Source of the DNA: Phaeospirillum sp.
GTDB lineage: Bacteria; Pseudomonadota; Alphaproteobacteria; Rhodospirillales; Magnetospirillaceae
Length of the DNA stretch: 64,000 nucleotides
Direction: 5' to 3'
Assembly: GCA_030651575.1 (NCBI GenBank)
Contig: JAUSFB010000032.1
Span: 637,841 to 701,840, forward strand
Part shown: positions 25,282-33,582 of the stretch, piece after piece
Numbering within the stretch: the first letter of the stretch is position 1
Layout: every line of letters begins with the position of its first letter
Program-made: the position numbers and the translations under genes
Notes under the pieces: model-generated
The model's input: the letters and a program-made list of their open reading frames with translations, nothing else
What the model was told of the DNA's origin: nothing
The model's database searches: none

Positions 25282-25641
25282 ATGAAATTCGGCATTCTGG
25301 TCAATGAAGGCCCCTACAACCATCAGGCCTCGGACACCGCCTATCAGTTCACCAAGGCGGCGTTGGAAAACGGCCACGAGATTTTCCGGGTCTTCTTCTA
25401 TTACGACGGCGTCAACAACGCCACCAGCCTGGGCCAGCCGCCCAGCGACGACCGCAACGTGACCAAGAACTGGCAAAAGCTGGCCGAGGATCACAAGGTC
25501 GATCTGGTGGTCTGCGTCGCCGCCGGCCTGCGCCGCGGCATCGTCGACGGCAATCTGGCTCCGGGCTTCCGTATTTCGGGCCTGGGGCAGTTGATCGAGG
25601 CCGGCATTCAAGCCGACCGCGTCGTGGCATTCGGAGATTAA
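25282..25641 (+). CDS. dsrE: DsrE sulfurtransferase subunit
   Basis: 119 aa. The catalytic Cys is residue 78 in VVCVAAGLRRG, the same position as the persulfide-carrying Cys78 of Allochromatium vinosum DsrE. DsrE, F and H form a cytoplasmic alpha2beta2gamma2 hexamer that receives sulfur from rhodanese/TusA carriers and passes it to DsrC. The set dsrEFH is diagnostic of sulfur-oxidising organisms. Gap to dsrB is 11 bases. Confidence 0.95.
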   Translation: MKFGILVNEGPYNHQASDTAYQFTKAALENGHEIFRVFFYYDGVNNATSLGQPPSDDRNVTKNWQKLAEDHKVDLVVCVAAGLRRGIVDGNLAPGFRISGLGQLIEAGIQADRVVAFGD

Positions 25642-25645
25642 TCCC

Positions 25646-26026
25646 ATGGACGAGATGGAAAGCGGCGTCGTCAAGAAGTTCATGTTCATCAACCGCAAGC
25701 CGCCCCACGGCACCGTCTATGCGCTGGAAGTGCTGGAAATGGTGCTGATCTCGGCGGCGTTCGACCAAGACGTCCACCTCGCCTTCATCGATGACGGCGT
25801 CTACCAGATCAAGAAGGGGCAGGCGCCCGCCGAAATCGGCTGCAAGAACTTCTCGCCCACCTACCGGGCGCTGGACGGCTACGATATCGAGAAGCTGTAT
25901 GTGGAAGCCGAGGGACTGGCCGAACGCGGCCTGACCGAGGACGATCTGCTGGTTCCGGTCGAGGTCCTCAGCCGCGCCGAACTGGGCAAGCTGATGGGCG
26001 AAATGGACGTGATTTTGACGGCGTAG
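25646..26026 (+). CDS. dsrF: DsrF sulfurtransferase subunit
   Basis: 126 aa, 4 bases after dsrE. It has the DsrE/DsrF-like fold (KKFMFINRKPPHGTVYALEV; MVLISAAFDQDVHLAFIDDG) with one Cys in EIGCKNFSPTYRAL. It is a structural and possibly regulatory subunit of the DsrEFH hexamer, with no known independent catalytic activity. It is read in the middle of the operon and translation is likely coupled to dsrE. Confidence 0.93.
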   Translation: MDEMESGVVKKFMFINRKPPHGTVYALEVLEMVLISAAFDQDVHLAFIDDGVYQIKKGQAPAEIGCKNFSPTYRALDGYDIEKLYVEAEGLAERGLTEDDLLVPVEVLSRAELGKLMGEMDVILTA

Positions 26027-26040
26027 GAGAGAGCAACACC

Positions 26041-26349
26041 ATGACAATGCTGCACACCGTCAACAAGTCGCCCTTCGAGCGCAACAATCTGGATAGCTGC
26101 CTGGGCCACGCCCAGCCGGGCGACGCCATCTTGCTGATCGAGGACGCGGTCTATGCCGCCATGGGCGGCACCAATATCGCCGGCAAGATCGCCGACGCCG
26201 CCAAGACCTTCCGTCTCCATGTGCTGGGGCCGGACCTCAAGGCGCGCGGCTGCGATCCTGCCAATCTGGTGGCCGGCGTCACCGTCGTCGACTACGGCGG
26301 ATTCGTGGAATTGGCGGCACAGAACAAGGCGGTCAACGCCTGGCTGTGA
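26041..26349 (+). CDS. dsrH: DsrH sulfurtransferase subunit
   Basis: 102 aa. With the start at 26041 the conserved Cys falls at residue 20 (LDSCLGHAQPGDAI), as in A. vinosum DsrH, which supports this start over ATG 26047. DsrH completes the DsrEFH complex. The neighbouring dsrC lies 40 bases downstream with its own strong ribosome site, so dsrC can be translated at a higher level. Confidence 0.93.
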   Translation: MTMLHTVNKSPFERNNLDSCLGHAQPGDAILLIEDAVYAAMGGTNIAGKIADAAKTFRLHVLGPDLKARGCDPANLVAGVTVVDYGGFVELAAQNKAVNAWL

Positions 26350-26389
26350 TCATCGGGTAATCAAAAATCGACAGAGGAGAGGTTCGACC

Positions 26390-26722
26390 ATGGCTTACAC
26401 CAGCAAGGGCGCCAGCATTGAAGCGGACGAGGAAGGCTACCTCATCAATATCAATGAGTGGAATGAGGAACTGGCCGACCAGATCGCCAAGGACGAGGGC
26501 ATCACTATGTCCACCGAGCACTGGGAAGTGGTCAACTTTCTGCGCGAATACTATGCCGAGTACCAGATTGCTCCGGCCGTGCGCGTTCTGACCAAAGCCA
26601 TCGCCAAGAAGATGGGCCCCGACAAGGGCAGCAATAAGTATCTGTACGAGCTGTTCCCCTACGGCCCCGGCAAGCAGGCCTGCAAGATCGCCGGCCTGCC
26701 GAAGCCCACCGGCTGCGTGTAG
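26390..26722 (+). CDS. dsrC: DsrC sulfur carrier protein
   Basis: 110 aa. The C-terminal arm holds the two functional cysteines 11 positions apart: C98 in GKQACKI and the penultimate C109 in PTGCV, the arrangement needed to bind sulfur as persulfide or trisulfide. DsrC takes sulfur from DsrEFH, presents it to DsrAB and is reoxidised by DsrMKJOP. The ribosome site GAGGAGAGG is strong. A structured hairpin region follows the stop, consistent with separate transcript stability for this abundant carrier. Confidence 0.97.
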   Translation: MAYTSKGASIEADEEGYLININEWNEELADQIAKDEGITMSTEHWEVVNFLREYYAEYQIAPAVRVLTKAIAKKMGPDKGSNKYLYELFPYGPGKQACKIAGLPKPTGCV

Positions 26723-26736
26723 GACCGACGTCGCGC

Positions 26737-26791
26737 CGCCCCTCCTCCTCCGAGGCGGCCCTTTGGGCCTCCTCGGGACGAGAGAGGGGCG
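26737..26791. repeat. Nested stem-loop in dsrC-dsrM gap
   Basis: Inner hairpin: CCGAGG pairs with CCTCGG and GGCCC with GGGCC around a TTT loop (26750-26776). An outer 8-bp stem, CGCCCCTC with GAGGGGCG (26737-26744 and 26784-26791), can extend it. No T-run follows, so it is not a classical terminator; it may stabilise the upstream dsrC mRNA or slow RNA polymerase. Confidence 0.6.
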
Positions 26792-26803
26792 ACGAACGAA
26801 CAA

Positions 26804-26842
26804 CCTCATCCCGGAGAGCCGTCGGCGTCTCGAAGGATGATG
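26804..26842. repeat. REP-like alphaproteobacterial palindromic repeat
   Basis: The segment starts CCTCATCC and ends GGATGATG, with TCATCC/GGATGA arms and a CTCGAAGG core. It resembles a short palindromic repeat found many times in alphaproteobacterial chromosomes between genes. It may affect mRNA stability in the operon. Only one copy is evident in this window. Confidence 0.5.
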
Positions 26843-26873
26843 CTTGCCGAAGGCCGAGCGAAGCGAGGCAAAC

Positions 26874-27602
26874 GTGACGACTTTTTTCGCCATACTCTTC
26901 ACCGTCGCCACGCTGACGCTGGTGATCGGGCTGGGCCTCAAGATTGCCCAATACGCCCGCACGCCGGCGCCGCTGAAGATTCCGACCACGCCGGCGCCGC
27001 TGACCAAGCCGGGGGTGGCGTTCCGCCTTGCCCGCGAGGCGGTGGTGTTCGAAAGCCTGTTCAAGGCCAACAAGCCGCTGTGGATCTTCGCCGCCCTGTT
27101 CCATTTCGGCCTGGCCGTCGTGCTGGTCCGCCATGTGCGCTATTTCCAGACCGAGGTGGGGCCGCTGGTCGCCCTGGTCCAGCCGCTGGCCCTGCCCGCC
27201 GGTCTGGCCATGCTGATCGGCCTATTGCTGCTGCTGGGCCGGCGTCTGGTGTTGGAGCGCATCCGCTACATCACCGGCCGCTCGGATATCCTGATGCTGG
27301 TTCTGCTGCTGGGCATCGCCGTCACCGGCATGTTCATGACCAAGCACGTCCATACCGACGTGGTGGCGGTCAAGGCGTTCTTCACCGGCCTGCTGGGCTT
27401 CGAGATCCGCTCGCTGCCGGGCGACCCGCTGCTGGTGGTCCACCTGCTGCTGGTCGCGATCCTGATGATCGTCTTTCCGTTCTCCAAGTTGCTGCACGCG
27501 CCGGGCCTGTTCTTCAGCCCGACCCGCAACCAGACCGACACTCCCCGCGAACACCGCCACCTGTGCGACTGGGCGGCCAAGCTTGAAGACAAGAGGAGCT
27601 GA
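26874..27602 (+). CDS. dsrM: DsrM membrane cytochrome b subunit
   Basis: 242 aa from GTG 26874, with GAGG six bases upstream; the longer TTG start (26844) runs back into the repeat region. It is a NarI-like protein with about five or six membrane helices. Haem b ligand candidates are in LFHFGLAVVLVRHVRYF and HLLLVAILMIVFPFSKLLHA. It is the quinone-facing partner of DsrK and transfers electrons between DsrC chemistry and the quinone pool. The stop is directly followed by dsrK. Confidence 0.93.
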   Translation: MTTFFAILFTVATLTLVIGLGLKIAQYARTPAPLKIPTTPAPLTKPGVAFRLAREAVVFESLFKANKPLWIFAALFHFGLAVVLVRHVRYFQTEVGPLVALVQPLALPAGLAMLIGLLLLLGRRLVLERIRYITGRSDILMLVLLLGIAVTGMFMTKHVHTDVVAVKAFFTGLLGFEIRSLPGDPLLVVHLLLVAILMIVFPFSKLLHAPGLFFSPTRNQTDTPREHRHLCDWAAKLEDKRS

Positions 27603-27603
27603 G

Positions 27604-29103
27604 ATGGCCGCCCCCTTCGACACCCCCGTCCTCGGCGATGTGGATGAGCGCAGGATTCCGGCGCTTAAGGTCGGCGCCATGGCCGAATCCAAGCCCTATG
27701 TCGCCACCGCCGCCCATCAGGAGCCGCTGGGCTTCCCCGGCGTGCTGGAAGACGGCTGGGAGAAAAAAGCCATCGGCCGCATGGGCGAATTGCTGGGCAA
27801 ATACCGCTCGCTCCAGGTGTTCATGGACATCTGCGTCAAGTGCGGCGCCTGCACCGACAAGTGTCAGTACTTCCTGGGGACCGGCGACCCAAAGAACATG
27901 CCGGTGGCCCGCGCCGACCTGTTCCGCTCGGTCTACCGCCGTTATTTCACCACCGCCGGCAAGCTGACCCCCGGTCTGGTGGGGGCGCGCGATATGACCA
28001 AGGAGGTATTGGACGAGTGGTTCAACTACTTCCACCAGTGCTCGCAGTGCCGCCGCTGCTCGGTGTTCTGCCCCTCTGGCATCGACACCGCCGAGATTTC
28101 CATGGCGGCGCGCGACATCATGGACACCATCGGCCAGGGCCAGAAATACTGTAACGAGATCATCGGCAAGGTCCACAAGGTCGGCAACAATCTCGGCCTG
28201 CCCGCCCCCGCCCTGCTGAACACGCTGGAAGGGCTGGAGGAAGACATCCTCGACGAGACCGGCGTACCGGTAAAGCTGCCCATCGACGTCCACGGCGCCG
28301 AGGTGCTGCTGGTCACTCCCTCGGCCGACTTCTTCGCCGAGCCGCATGTGCTGGGCCTGATCGGCTACGCCAAGGTGTTCCACGCCGCCGGCGTGTCGTG
28401 GACTCTGTCCACCCTCGCCTCCGAGGCCGGCAATTTCGGCATGTTCATCGGCAATTACGAGCAGATGCGTAAAATCTCCATGCGCATCCGCGACGCCGCC
28501 CTGGCGCTGGGCGTCAAGCGCATCATCTTTGGCGAGTGCGGCCATGCCTGGCGCGTCGCCTATTCCTTCCTCAACACCCTGGCGGGGCCGTGGGACTTCC
28601 TCGACCCCCGCTATCCGGTGCCCCAGCATATCTTGGAATTCACCAACGACCTGATCACCCGCAAGGGCATCAAGCTGGACAAGTCGGGCAATGACGGCAT
28701 GGTGCTGACCGTCCACGATTCCTGCAACGTGGCGCGTGGTGCCCGCATGGGCGACCGCCCCGGCGGCCAGTTCACCATTCCGCGCGACGTGATCAGGGCC
28801 AGCGTGCCAAAGCTGATCGACATGCACCCCGACACCATCTGCGAAAAGACCTTCTGCTGCGGCGGCGGCGGCGGCGTCCTCACCGACGAACTGCTCGACC
28901 TGCGCCTCAAGGGCGCCCTGCCGCGCATGGAAGCGATCAAAGAGGTAGCCGACCGCGACCAGGTCAATTTCGTGGCCATGATCTGCGCCATCTGCAAGGC
29001 CCAATTCACCAAGGTGCTGCCCTATTACGGCTTCAAGATGAGCATGGCCGGCGGTGTGCACCAGTTGGTCAGTACCGCGATCGTGCTGGGAAATGAACAA
29101 TGA
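27604..29103 (+). CDS. dsrK: DsrK heterodisulfide-reductase-like Fe-S subunit
   Basis: 499 aa from ATG 27604 with GAGGAG upstream. Two [4Fe-4S] motifs are at C77-C87 (CVKCGACTDKC) and C146-C156 (CSQCRRCSVFC). The CCG-type catalytic motif is at about 418-419 (TFCCGGGGGVL). DsrK resembles HdrD and is thought to act on the DsrC trisulfide/disulfide at the cytoplasmic membrane face. It is the last gene with left-block codon usage; the composition break lies in its 3' end or just after it. Confidence 0.95.
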   Translation: MAAPFDTPVLGDVDERRIPALKVGAMAESKPYVATAAHQEPLGFPGVLEDGWEKKAIGRMGELLGKYRSLQVFMDICVKCGACTDKCQYFLGTGDPKNMPVARADLFRSVYRRYFTTAGKLTPGLVGARDMTKEVLDEWFNYFHQCSQCRRCSVFCPSGIDTAEISMAARDIMDTIGQGQKYCNEIIGKVHKVGNNLGLPAPALLNTLEGLEEDILDETGVPVKLPIDVHGAEVLLVTPSADFFAEPHVLGLIGYAKVFHAAGVSWTLSTLASEAGNFGMFIGNYEQMRKISMRIRDAALALGVKRIIFGECGHAWRVAYSFLNTLAGPWDFLDPRYPVPQHILEFTNDLITRKGIKLDKSGNDGMVLTVHDSCNVARGARMGDRPGGQFTIPRDVIRASVPKLIDMHPDTICEKTFCCGGGGGVLTDELLDLRLKGALPRMEAIKEVADRDQVNFVAMICAICKAQFTKVLPYYGFKMSMAGGVHQLVSTAIVLGNEQ

Positions 29104-29115
29104 AAGCCGAAAAGC

Positions 29116-29180
29116 AGCCACAGAGATCACAGAGAACGGCAAAACAAGCGACCCGGTTTTTCTCTGTGTCCTCTGTGGCT
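29116..29180. repeat. Imperfect 20-bp inverted repeat at the block junction
   Basis: Left arm 29116-29135 (AGCCACAGAGATCACAGAGA) and right arm 29161-29180 (TCTCTGTGTCCTCTGTGGCT) match in 18 of 20 positions, separated by 25 bases including GTTTTT. It fills the gap between dsrK and dsrL. Sequences of the CACAGAG...CTCTGTG type are dispersed repeats in many environmental proteobacteria. It falls where the codon style changes, so it may mark a recombination or assembly breakpoint. Confidence 0.7.
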
Positions 29181-29212
29181 AATAGATTTTCAAAGATTTG
29201 ACGGAGACGACA

Positions 29213-31201
29213 ATGTCCGCGACTACTGAAATCCAGCCCGAAAAACTCAACTTCCGCCGTTACAAGGAAGGGGACACCAAGGTCAAGCGCTGGCAGCAGC
29301 AGATTTTTCAGGCCAGTTATTCCTACAAGTGCCCGACCTACGTCCAGTCTTCGCCGCCCTGCCAGGGTTCCTGCCCGTCCGGCGAAGACATTCGCGGCTA
29401 CCTCAACATCGTGCGCGGCATCGAAAAGCCACCGGTTGGCGCCATCGGTGCCGACGGCAAACCGATGACTTGGCAGGAATACGCCTGGCGCCGCCTGACC
29501 GAAGCCAATCCGCTGCCTTCCGTGATGGGCCGTGTCTGCCCCGCACCCTGCGAAACCGGTTGCAACCGCAATGAAGTCGAAGACCATGTCGGCATCAACT
29601 CGGTCGAACATTATCTGGGCGACTGGGCCATCCAGAACGGCCTCAAGTTCAAGGCGCCGGAACAGAAAACAGGGAAGAAAGTCGCCGTCATCGGCGGCGG
29701 CCCGGCAGGCCTCTCGGTGGCCTACCAACTGGCGCTCAAGGGCCACAGCATCGCCATATTCGACGAACATGAATTCCTCGGCGGCATGATGCGCTACGGC
29801 ATTCCCGGCTACCGCACCCCGCGCGAAACACTCGATGCGGAAATCCAGCGCATCCTCGATCTCGGCGTCGAAGTGCACCTCAAGACCCGCATCGGCACCG
29901 ATGTCACGCTGGAACAATTGCGGACCAGTTATGACGCGATTTTCCTCGGCCTCGGCGCCCAGGCCGGCCGCGCCCTGCCCATCGAGGGCGACGCCGCCGC
30001 CAATGCCGCGCCGAATATCGTTACCGCCACGGCTTTCCTCAAGGCCTTCAACGACGGCCGCCTGAAGCATGTCGGTCACCGCGTGGTGGTGGTCGGCGGC
30101 GGCGATACATCGATCGACGTTGCTACCGTGGCGCGCCGCCTCGGCCATATCCAGAAAACCCATCCGTCGGACTTTGAAGCCGCCATCGCCGGTCATCTGG
30201 CGCAAGACGTCGCCGATATCTCCCTGCGTCAGGGTGCGGAAGTCACGCTGACCTCGGTCTTCGCGGTCGACAAGATGATGGCCAGCAAGCCGGAAATCGA
30301 TCACGCCCAGGCCGAAGGCATCACCATCCTGGGCGGCTGGATGCCGATCGGCGTCGTCAAGGGCGCCGACGGCCGCGCCACCGCGCTGCGCGTGATGCAG
30401 TGCGAAGCGAAAATGGTCGGGCCGCGCCTCGAGATCAAGAAAATCGAAGGCACCGAAAAAGACCTGCCGGCCGATCTGATCGTCTCCGCCATCGGCCAGG
30501 CCGTCGATTTCACCGGCATCGAGGAATTCAATTCAGGCAAGGGCGCCGTCGCGGCCGACAAGAATTATCAGGTCACCGGCAAACCCGGTGTGTATGCCGG
30601 CGGCGACGTCATCCGTCCGCACCTGCTGACCACGGCCGTGGGCCACGGCGCGATTGCCGCTGACGGCATCGACCAGTTCCTGGCCGGCATCGAACCCGGT
30701 CGCCGACCCAAGATCGACGTGCATTCCTTCGACCTGATGCGCAAGTACCTCGAAAAGGGCATCCAGTTCGGTGAGGTCAAGGGCGCCACGCTCGGCACCG
30801 ACAAGAGCAAGGAAGTGGTGCACAACTATGAGAACCGCTCCGACCGCTACGTGATTCCGCATGACCAGCTCTTCCTCGGCCACTTCCAGTACACGGCCCG
30901 CAACAGGCGCCACATCACGCACCTGAACAAGGATTCGGCACTGGGCAATTTCCAGGAGCGCATCGATCCGCTGAGCGAGGTGCAGGTCATTGCCGAAGCC
31001 AAGCGCTGCATGAGCTGCGGCCAGTGCTTCGAATGCGACAACTGCGTCATGTATTGCCCGCAGACCGCCGTGTACAAGGTCAAGAAAACCGAGACCATGA
31101 CCGGCCGCTATGTCGCCACCGATTACGACAAGTGCATCGGCTGCCACATTTGCGCCGACGTCTGCCCCACGGGCTACATCCAGATGGGCCTCGGCGAGTA
31201 A
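29213..31201 (+). CDS. dsrL: DsrL iron-sulfur flavoprotein (NAD(P)H-linked oxidoreductase)
   Basis: 662 aa from ATG 29213 (GGAGA five bases upstream). Architecture as in GltD-like proteins: an N-terminal Cys region (C40, C50, C54, C109, C113, C117), an FAD site VAVIGGGPAGLSVAYQ near 160, an NAD(P) site VVVVGGGDTSIDVATV near 295 and a C-terminal ferredoxin domain with CMSCGQCFECDNC and CIGCHICADVC (about 600-655). In sulfur oxidisers DsrL is essential and couples DsrAB electrons to NAD(P)+. It is the first gene with right-block codon usage. Confidence 0.95.
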   Translation: MSATTEIQPEKLNFRRYKEGDTKVKRWQQQIFQASYSYKCPTYVQSSPPCQGSCPSGEDIRGYLNIVRGIEKPPVGAIGADGKPMTWQEYAWRRLTEANPLPSVMGRVCPAPCETGCNRNEVEDHVGINSVEHYLGDWAIQNGLKFKAPEQKTGKKVAVIGGGPAGLSVAYQLALKGHSIAIFDEHEFLGGMMRYGIPGYRTPRETLDAEIQRILDLGVEVHLKTRIGTDVTLEQLRTSYDAIFLGLGAQAGRALPIEGDAAANAAPNIVTATAFLKAFNDGRLKHVGHRVVVVGGGDTSIDVATVARRLGHIQKTHPSDFEAAIAGHLAQDVADISLRQGAEVTLTSVFAVDKMMASKPEIDHAQAEGITILGGWMPIGVVKGADGRATALRVMQCEAKMVGPRLEIKKIEGTEKDLPADLIVSAIGQAVDFTGIEEFNSGKGAVAADKNYQVTGKPGVYAGGDVIRPHLLTTAVGHGAIAADGIDQFLAGIEPGRRPKIDVHSFDLMRKYLEKGIQFGEVKGATLGTDKSKEVVHNYENRSDRYVIPHDQLFLGHFQYTARNRRHITHLNKDSALGNFQERIDPLSEVQVIAEAKRCMSCGQCFECDNCVMYCPQTAVYKVKKTETMTGRYVATDYDKCIGCHICADVCPTGYIQMGLGE

Positions 31202-31208
31202 CGAACTC

Positions 31209-31601
31209 ATGAAACTGCTGCGCATCCTCGTCGCGCTCTTTGCCACGTTCATCGCCGTGTCGCCAGCGCCGACTCTTGCCGGCGACGGCGGCCGCACCGC
31301 GACACCGGTGATAGCGATCGCCAACCCCGGGCATTGCGTGGCGCCGGTCGAAGAGATGCGCCGCAACCACATGGAAATGCTCAAGCACCAACGCGACCGC
31401 AGCCTGCGTCAGGGCATCCGTGGCGAACCTGCCTCGCTCAACGCCTGCATCGAATGCCATGCCAGCAAGAAAACCGGCTCGGTGCTGGGCAGCAACGACA
31501 ACTTTTGCCAGAGCTGCCACGCTTATGTCGCGGTGAAGCTCGACTGCTTCGAGTGTCACCAGCCCAAGGCCGGTTTCAAGGCAGCAGGAGTCAAGCCATG
31601 A
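31209..31601 (+). CDS. dsrJ: DsrJ periplasmic trihaem cytochrome c
   Basis: 130 aa. A signal peptide or anchor (LLRILVALFATFIAVSPAPT) precedes three haem c motifs: CIECH, CQSCH and CFECH. An additional Cys in NPGHCVAP is the distal ligand position known for the unusual His/Cys-ligated haem of DsrJ. It belongs to DsrMKJOP on the periplasmic side. Gap to dsrL is 7 bases and its stop overlaps dsrO by four bases. Confidence 0.93.
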   Translation: MKLLRILVALFATFIAVSPAPTLAGDGGRTATPVIAIANPGHCVAPVEEMRRNHMEMLKHQRDRSLRQGIRGEPASLNACIECHASKKTGSVLGSNDNFCQSCHAYVAVKLDCFECHQPKAGFKAAGVKP

Positions 31602-32365
31602 GCGACCAAGGAACGAAACTGAACCCGCGTCGCAGCTTCATTGCCGCCGCCGGCGCCGGCGTGGCTGGCCTCGGCTTCACGGTCATTGCGCCGGGCCTGC
31701 ACCTGATGGCTGTCGGTGAAGCCAACGCCGCCACCGAAGCGCGCAAGGTCGGCAGCGCTGCCTCGCCCGCCGTGCGCTGGGGTCTGCTGATCGACGCCAA
31801 CAAATGCGCACCGGGATGCACCAAGTGCATCGACGCCTGCCATACCGAAAACGGCGTCAGCGAAAAGCTTCCCGATCCGCGGCAGAACTCGCAGTGGATA
31901 CGCAAGATCGAACTGGTGGACCGCCGCAATGGTCGAGTCACGCAATTGCCCATGATGTGCCAGCACTGCGCCAACCCGCCCTGCGTGGACGTCTGCCCCA
32001 CCGGCGCCTCCATGAAACGCGCCGACGGCATTGTGCTGGTCGACCGCCACACCTGCATCGGCTGCCGCTACTGCATGATGGCCTGCCCCTACAAGGCCCG
32101 CTCCTTTGTCCATACGCCGCTGCACGACCAGAATCCCGAAGTCCCCCGCGGCCAGGGCTGCGTCGAGAGCTGCACGCTCTGCGTGCATCGCGTAGACAAA
32201 GGCCAGCAGCCGGCGTGCGTCGAATCCTGCCCCGCAGGCGCCATGATGTTCGGTGATCTCAACGATCCCGGCAGCGACATCGCCAAGCGGATCGCCAGCG
32301 TGCCGACCACTCAGGTGCGTGCCGACCTGCGCCTCAATCCGGGCGTGCGCTACCAGGGACTATGA
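31598..32365 (+). CDS. dsrO: DsrO periplasmic Fe-S subunit
   Basis: 255 aa. A twin-arginine signal (NPRRSFIAAAGAG) targets the folded protein to the periplasm. Four ferredoxin-like Cys clusters follow: CAPGCTKCIDAC, CQHCANPPCVDVC, CIGCRYCMMAC and CVESCTLC with CVESC. It resembles NrfC/HybA type electron carriers and links DsrJ to DsrP. Start overlaps dsrJ (ATGA) and its stop overlaps dsrP, so translation is coupled through the operon. Confidence 0.95.
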   Translation: MSDQGTKLNPRRSFIAAAGAGVAGLGFTVIAPGLHLMAVGEANAATEARKVGSAASPAVRWGLLIDANKCAPGCTKCIDACHTENGVSEKLPDPRQNSQWIRKIELVDRRNGRVTQLPMMCQHCANPPCVDVCPTGASMKRADGIVLVDRHTCIGCRYCMMACPYKARSFVHTPLHDQNPEVPRGQGCVESCTLCVHRVDKGQQPACVESCPAGAMMFGDLNDPGSDIAKRIASVPTTQVRADLRLNPGVRYQGL

Positions 32366-33561
32366 GTATGTTCACATCGAATCCCAGCCAACAAGAAAGC
32401 CGTTTCTATCTGCTTGCTGCCATTGGCGGACTGGTTTCGGCCATCGGCGTCGCCGCCGCCCTCTACATGGAGCATGAGGGCCACGTTGTGACCGGCATGA
32501 ACAACCAGTTCGTCTGGGGCCTGCCTCATGTCGTGTCGATCTTCCTGATCATCACTGCCTCGGGCGTACTCAACGTCGCCTCGATGGGTTCGGTCTTCGG
32601 CCGCGCGCTCTACAAGTCGCGCGCGCCGCTGTCCGGCCTGCTTGGCATCGCCATGATGACCGGTGGCCTGGCGGTGATCATGCTCGACCTCGGCCGCGCC
32701 GACCGGGGGATCGTGGCGGCAACGCATGTCAACCTGACCTCAGTCTTCGGCTGGAACATGATTCTTTATCCCGTCTTCTATGGCCTCGTCGCCGTCTATC
32801 TGTGGACCCTGATGGAACGACGCATGAACCCGTACTCGAAGGCGGCCGGACTGGCCACCTTTGTCTGGCGCGTCATCCTGACCAGCGGCACCGGCTCCAT
32901 CTTCGCCTTTCTCGTCGCCCGCCAGGCCTACGGCACTGCCCTGCTGGCACCGATGTTCATCGTCATGTCCTTCGCCTGGGGCCTTGCCATCTTCATCCCG
33001 GTGCAGGCGGGAATGTATGCCTCAAGCGGCGAGAAGCTACCGCCGCTGGTGCACCAGCGCATGAAGAACCTGCTGGCCACCTTCATCGCCGCCGTGTTGT
33101 ATTTGACTGCCGTGCTGCACCTGGCCAACGCCTATTTCGCGAAGAACATCGCCTTCGAAACCTTCATTCTGTTCGACAGCGAGTTTGCCGGCATGTTCTG
33201 GATCGGCCAGGTTCTGGTCGGCAGCCTGCTGCCGCTGGCGCTGCTGTTCCATCCGGCGACCAGTACACGGACGCTCTGGGTCAATGTCGCCGCCCTCCTC
33301 GTCATCGTCGGCGCCTATTTCCATCTCTACGTGTTCATCATCGGCGGCCAGGCCTTTCCGCTGGACATCTTCCCCGGCTATGACGTCAAGAGCAGCTTCA
33401 TGGACGGCGCGGTCGACCATTACACGGCCAGCCTGCCGGAGATTCTGCTGTCGCTCGGCGGCCTGGGCATCGCCTTCACGATCACCCTGATCGGCGTCCG
33501 TGCGCTGACCTTCCTGCCGCACGACGACCTCGCCAAGCTCGAAGCTGCCGGCGCAGATTGA
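32362..33561 (+). CDS. dsrP: DsrP NrfD-like integral membrane subunit
   Basis: 399 aa with about ten membrane helices. Typical NrfD-family pieces are visible: FYLLAAIGGLVSAIGVAAAL, WGLAIFIPVQAGMY and FIIGGQAFPLDIFPGYDV. DsrP is the quinone-interacting membrane subunit paired with DsrO and may bind haem b. Four-base overlap with dsrO. It completes DsrMKJOP, which spans the block junction: M and K lie left of it, J, O and P right. Confidence 0.94.
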   Translation: MSMFTSNPSQQESRFYLLAAIGGLVSAIGVAAALYMEHEGHVVTGMNNQFVWGLPHVVSIFLIITASGVLNVASMGSVFGRALYKSRAPLSGLLGIAMMTGGLAVIMLDLGRADRGIVAATHVNLTSVFGWNMILYPVFYGLVAVYLWTLMERRMNPYSKAAGLATFVWRVILTSGTGSIFAFLVARQAYGTALLAPMFIVMSFAWGLAIFIPVQAGMYASSGEKLPPLVHQRMKNLLATFIAAVLYLTAVLHLANAYFAKNIAFETFILFDSEFAGMFWIGQVLVGSLLPLALLFHPATSTRTLWVNVAALLVIVGAYFHLYVFIIGGQAFPLDIFPGYDVKSSFMDGAVDHYTASLPEILLSLGGLGIAFTITLIGVRALTFLPHDDLAKLEAAGAD

Positions 33562-33582
33562 TCTTGCAGGCGGGCGCGCGCC

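Noticed and set aside
29069..30304. 411-aa minus-strand open frame across the junction repeat
   Set aside because: It covers dsrL antisense and the inverted repeat and has no ribosome site; it is a shadow frame.
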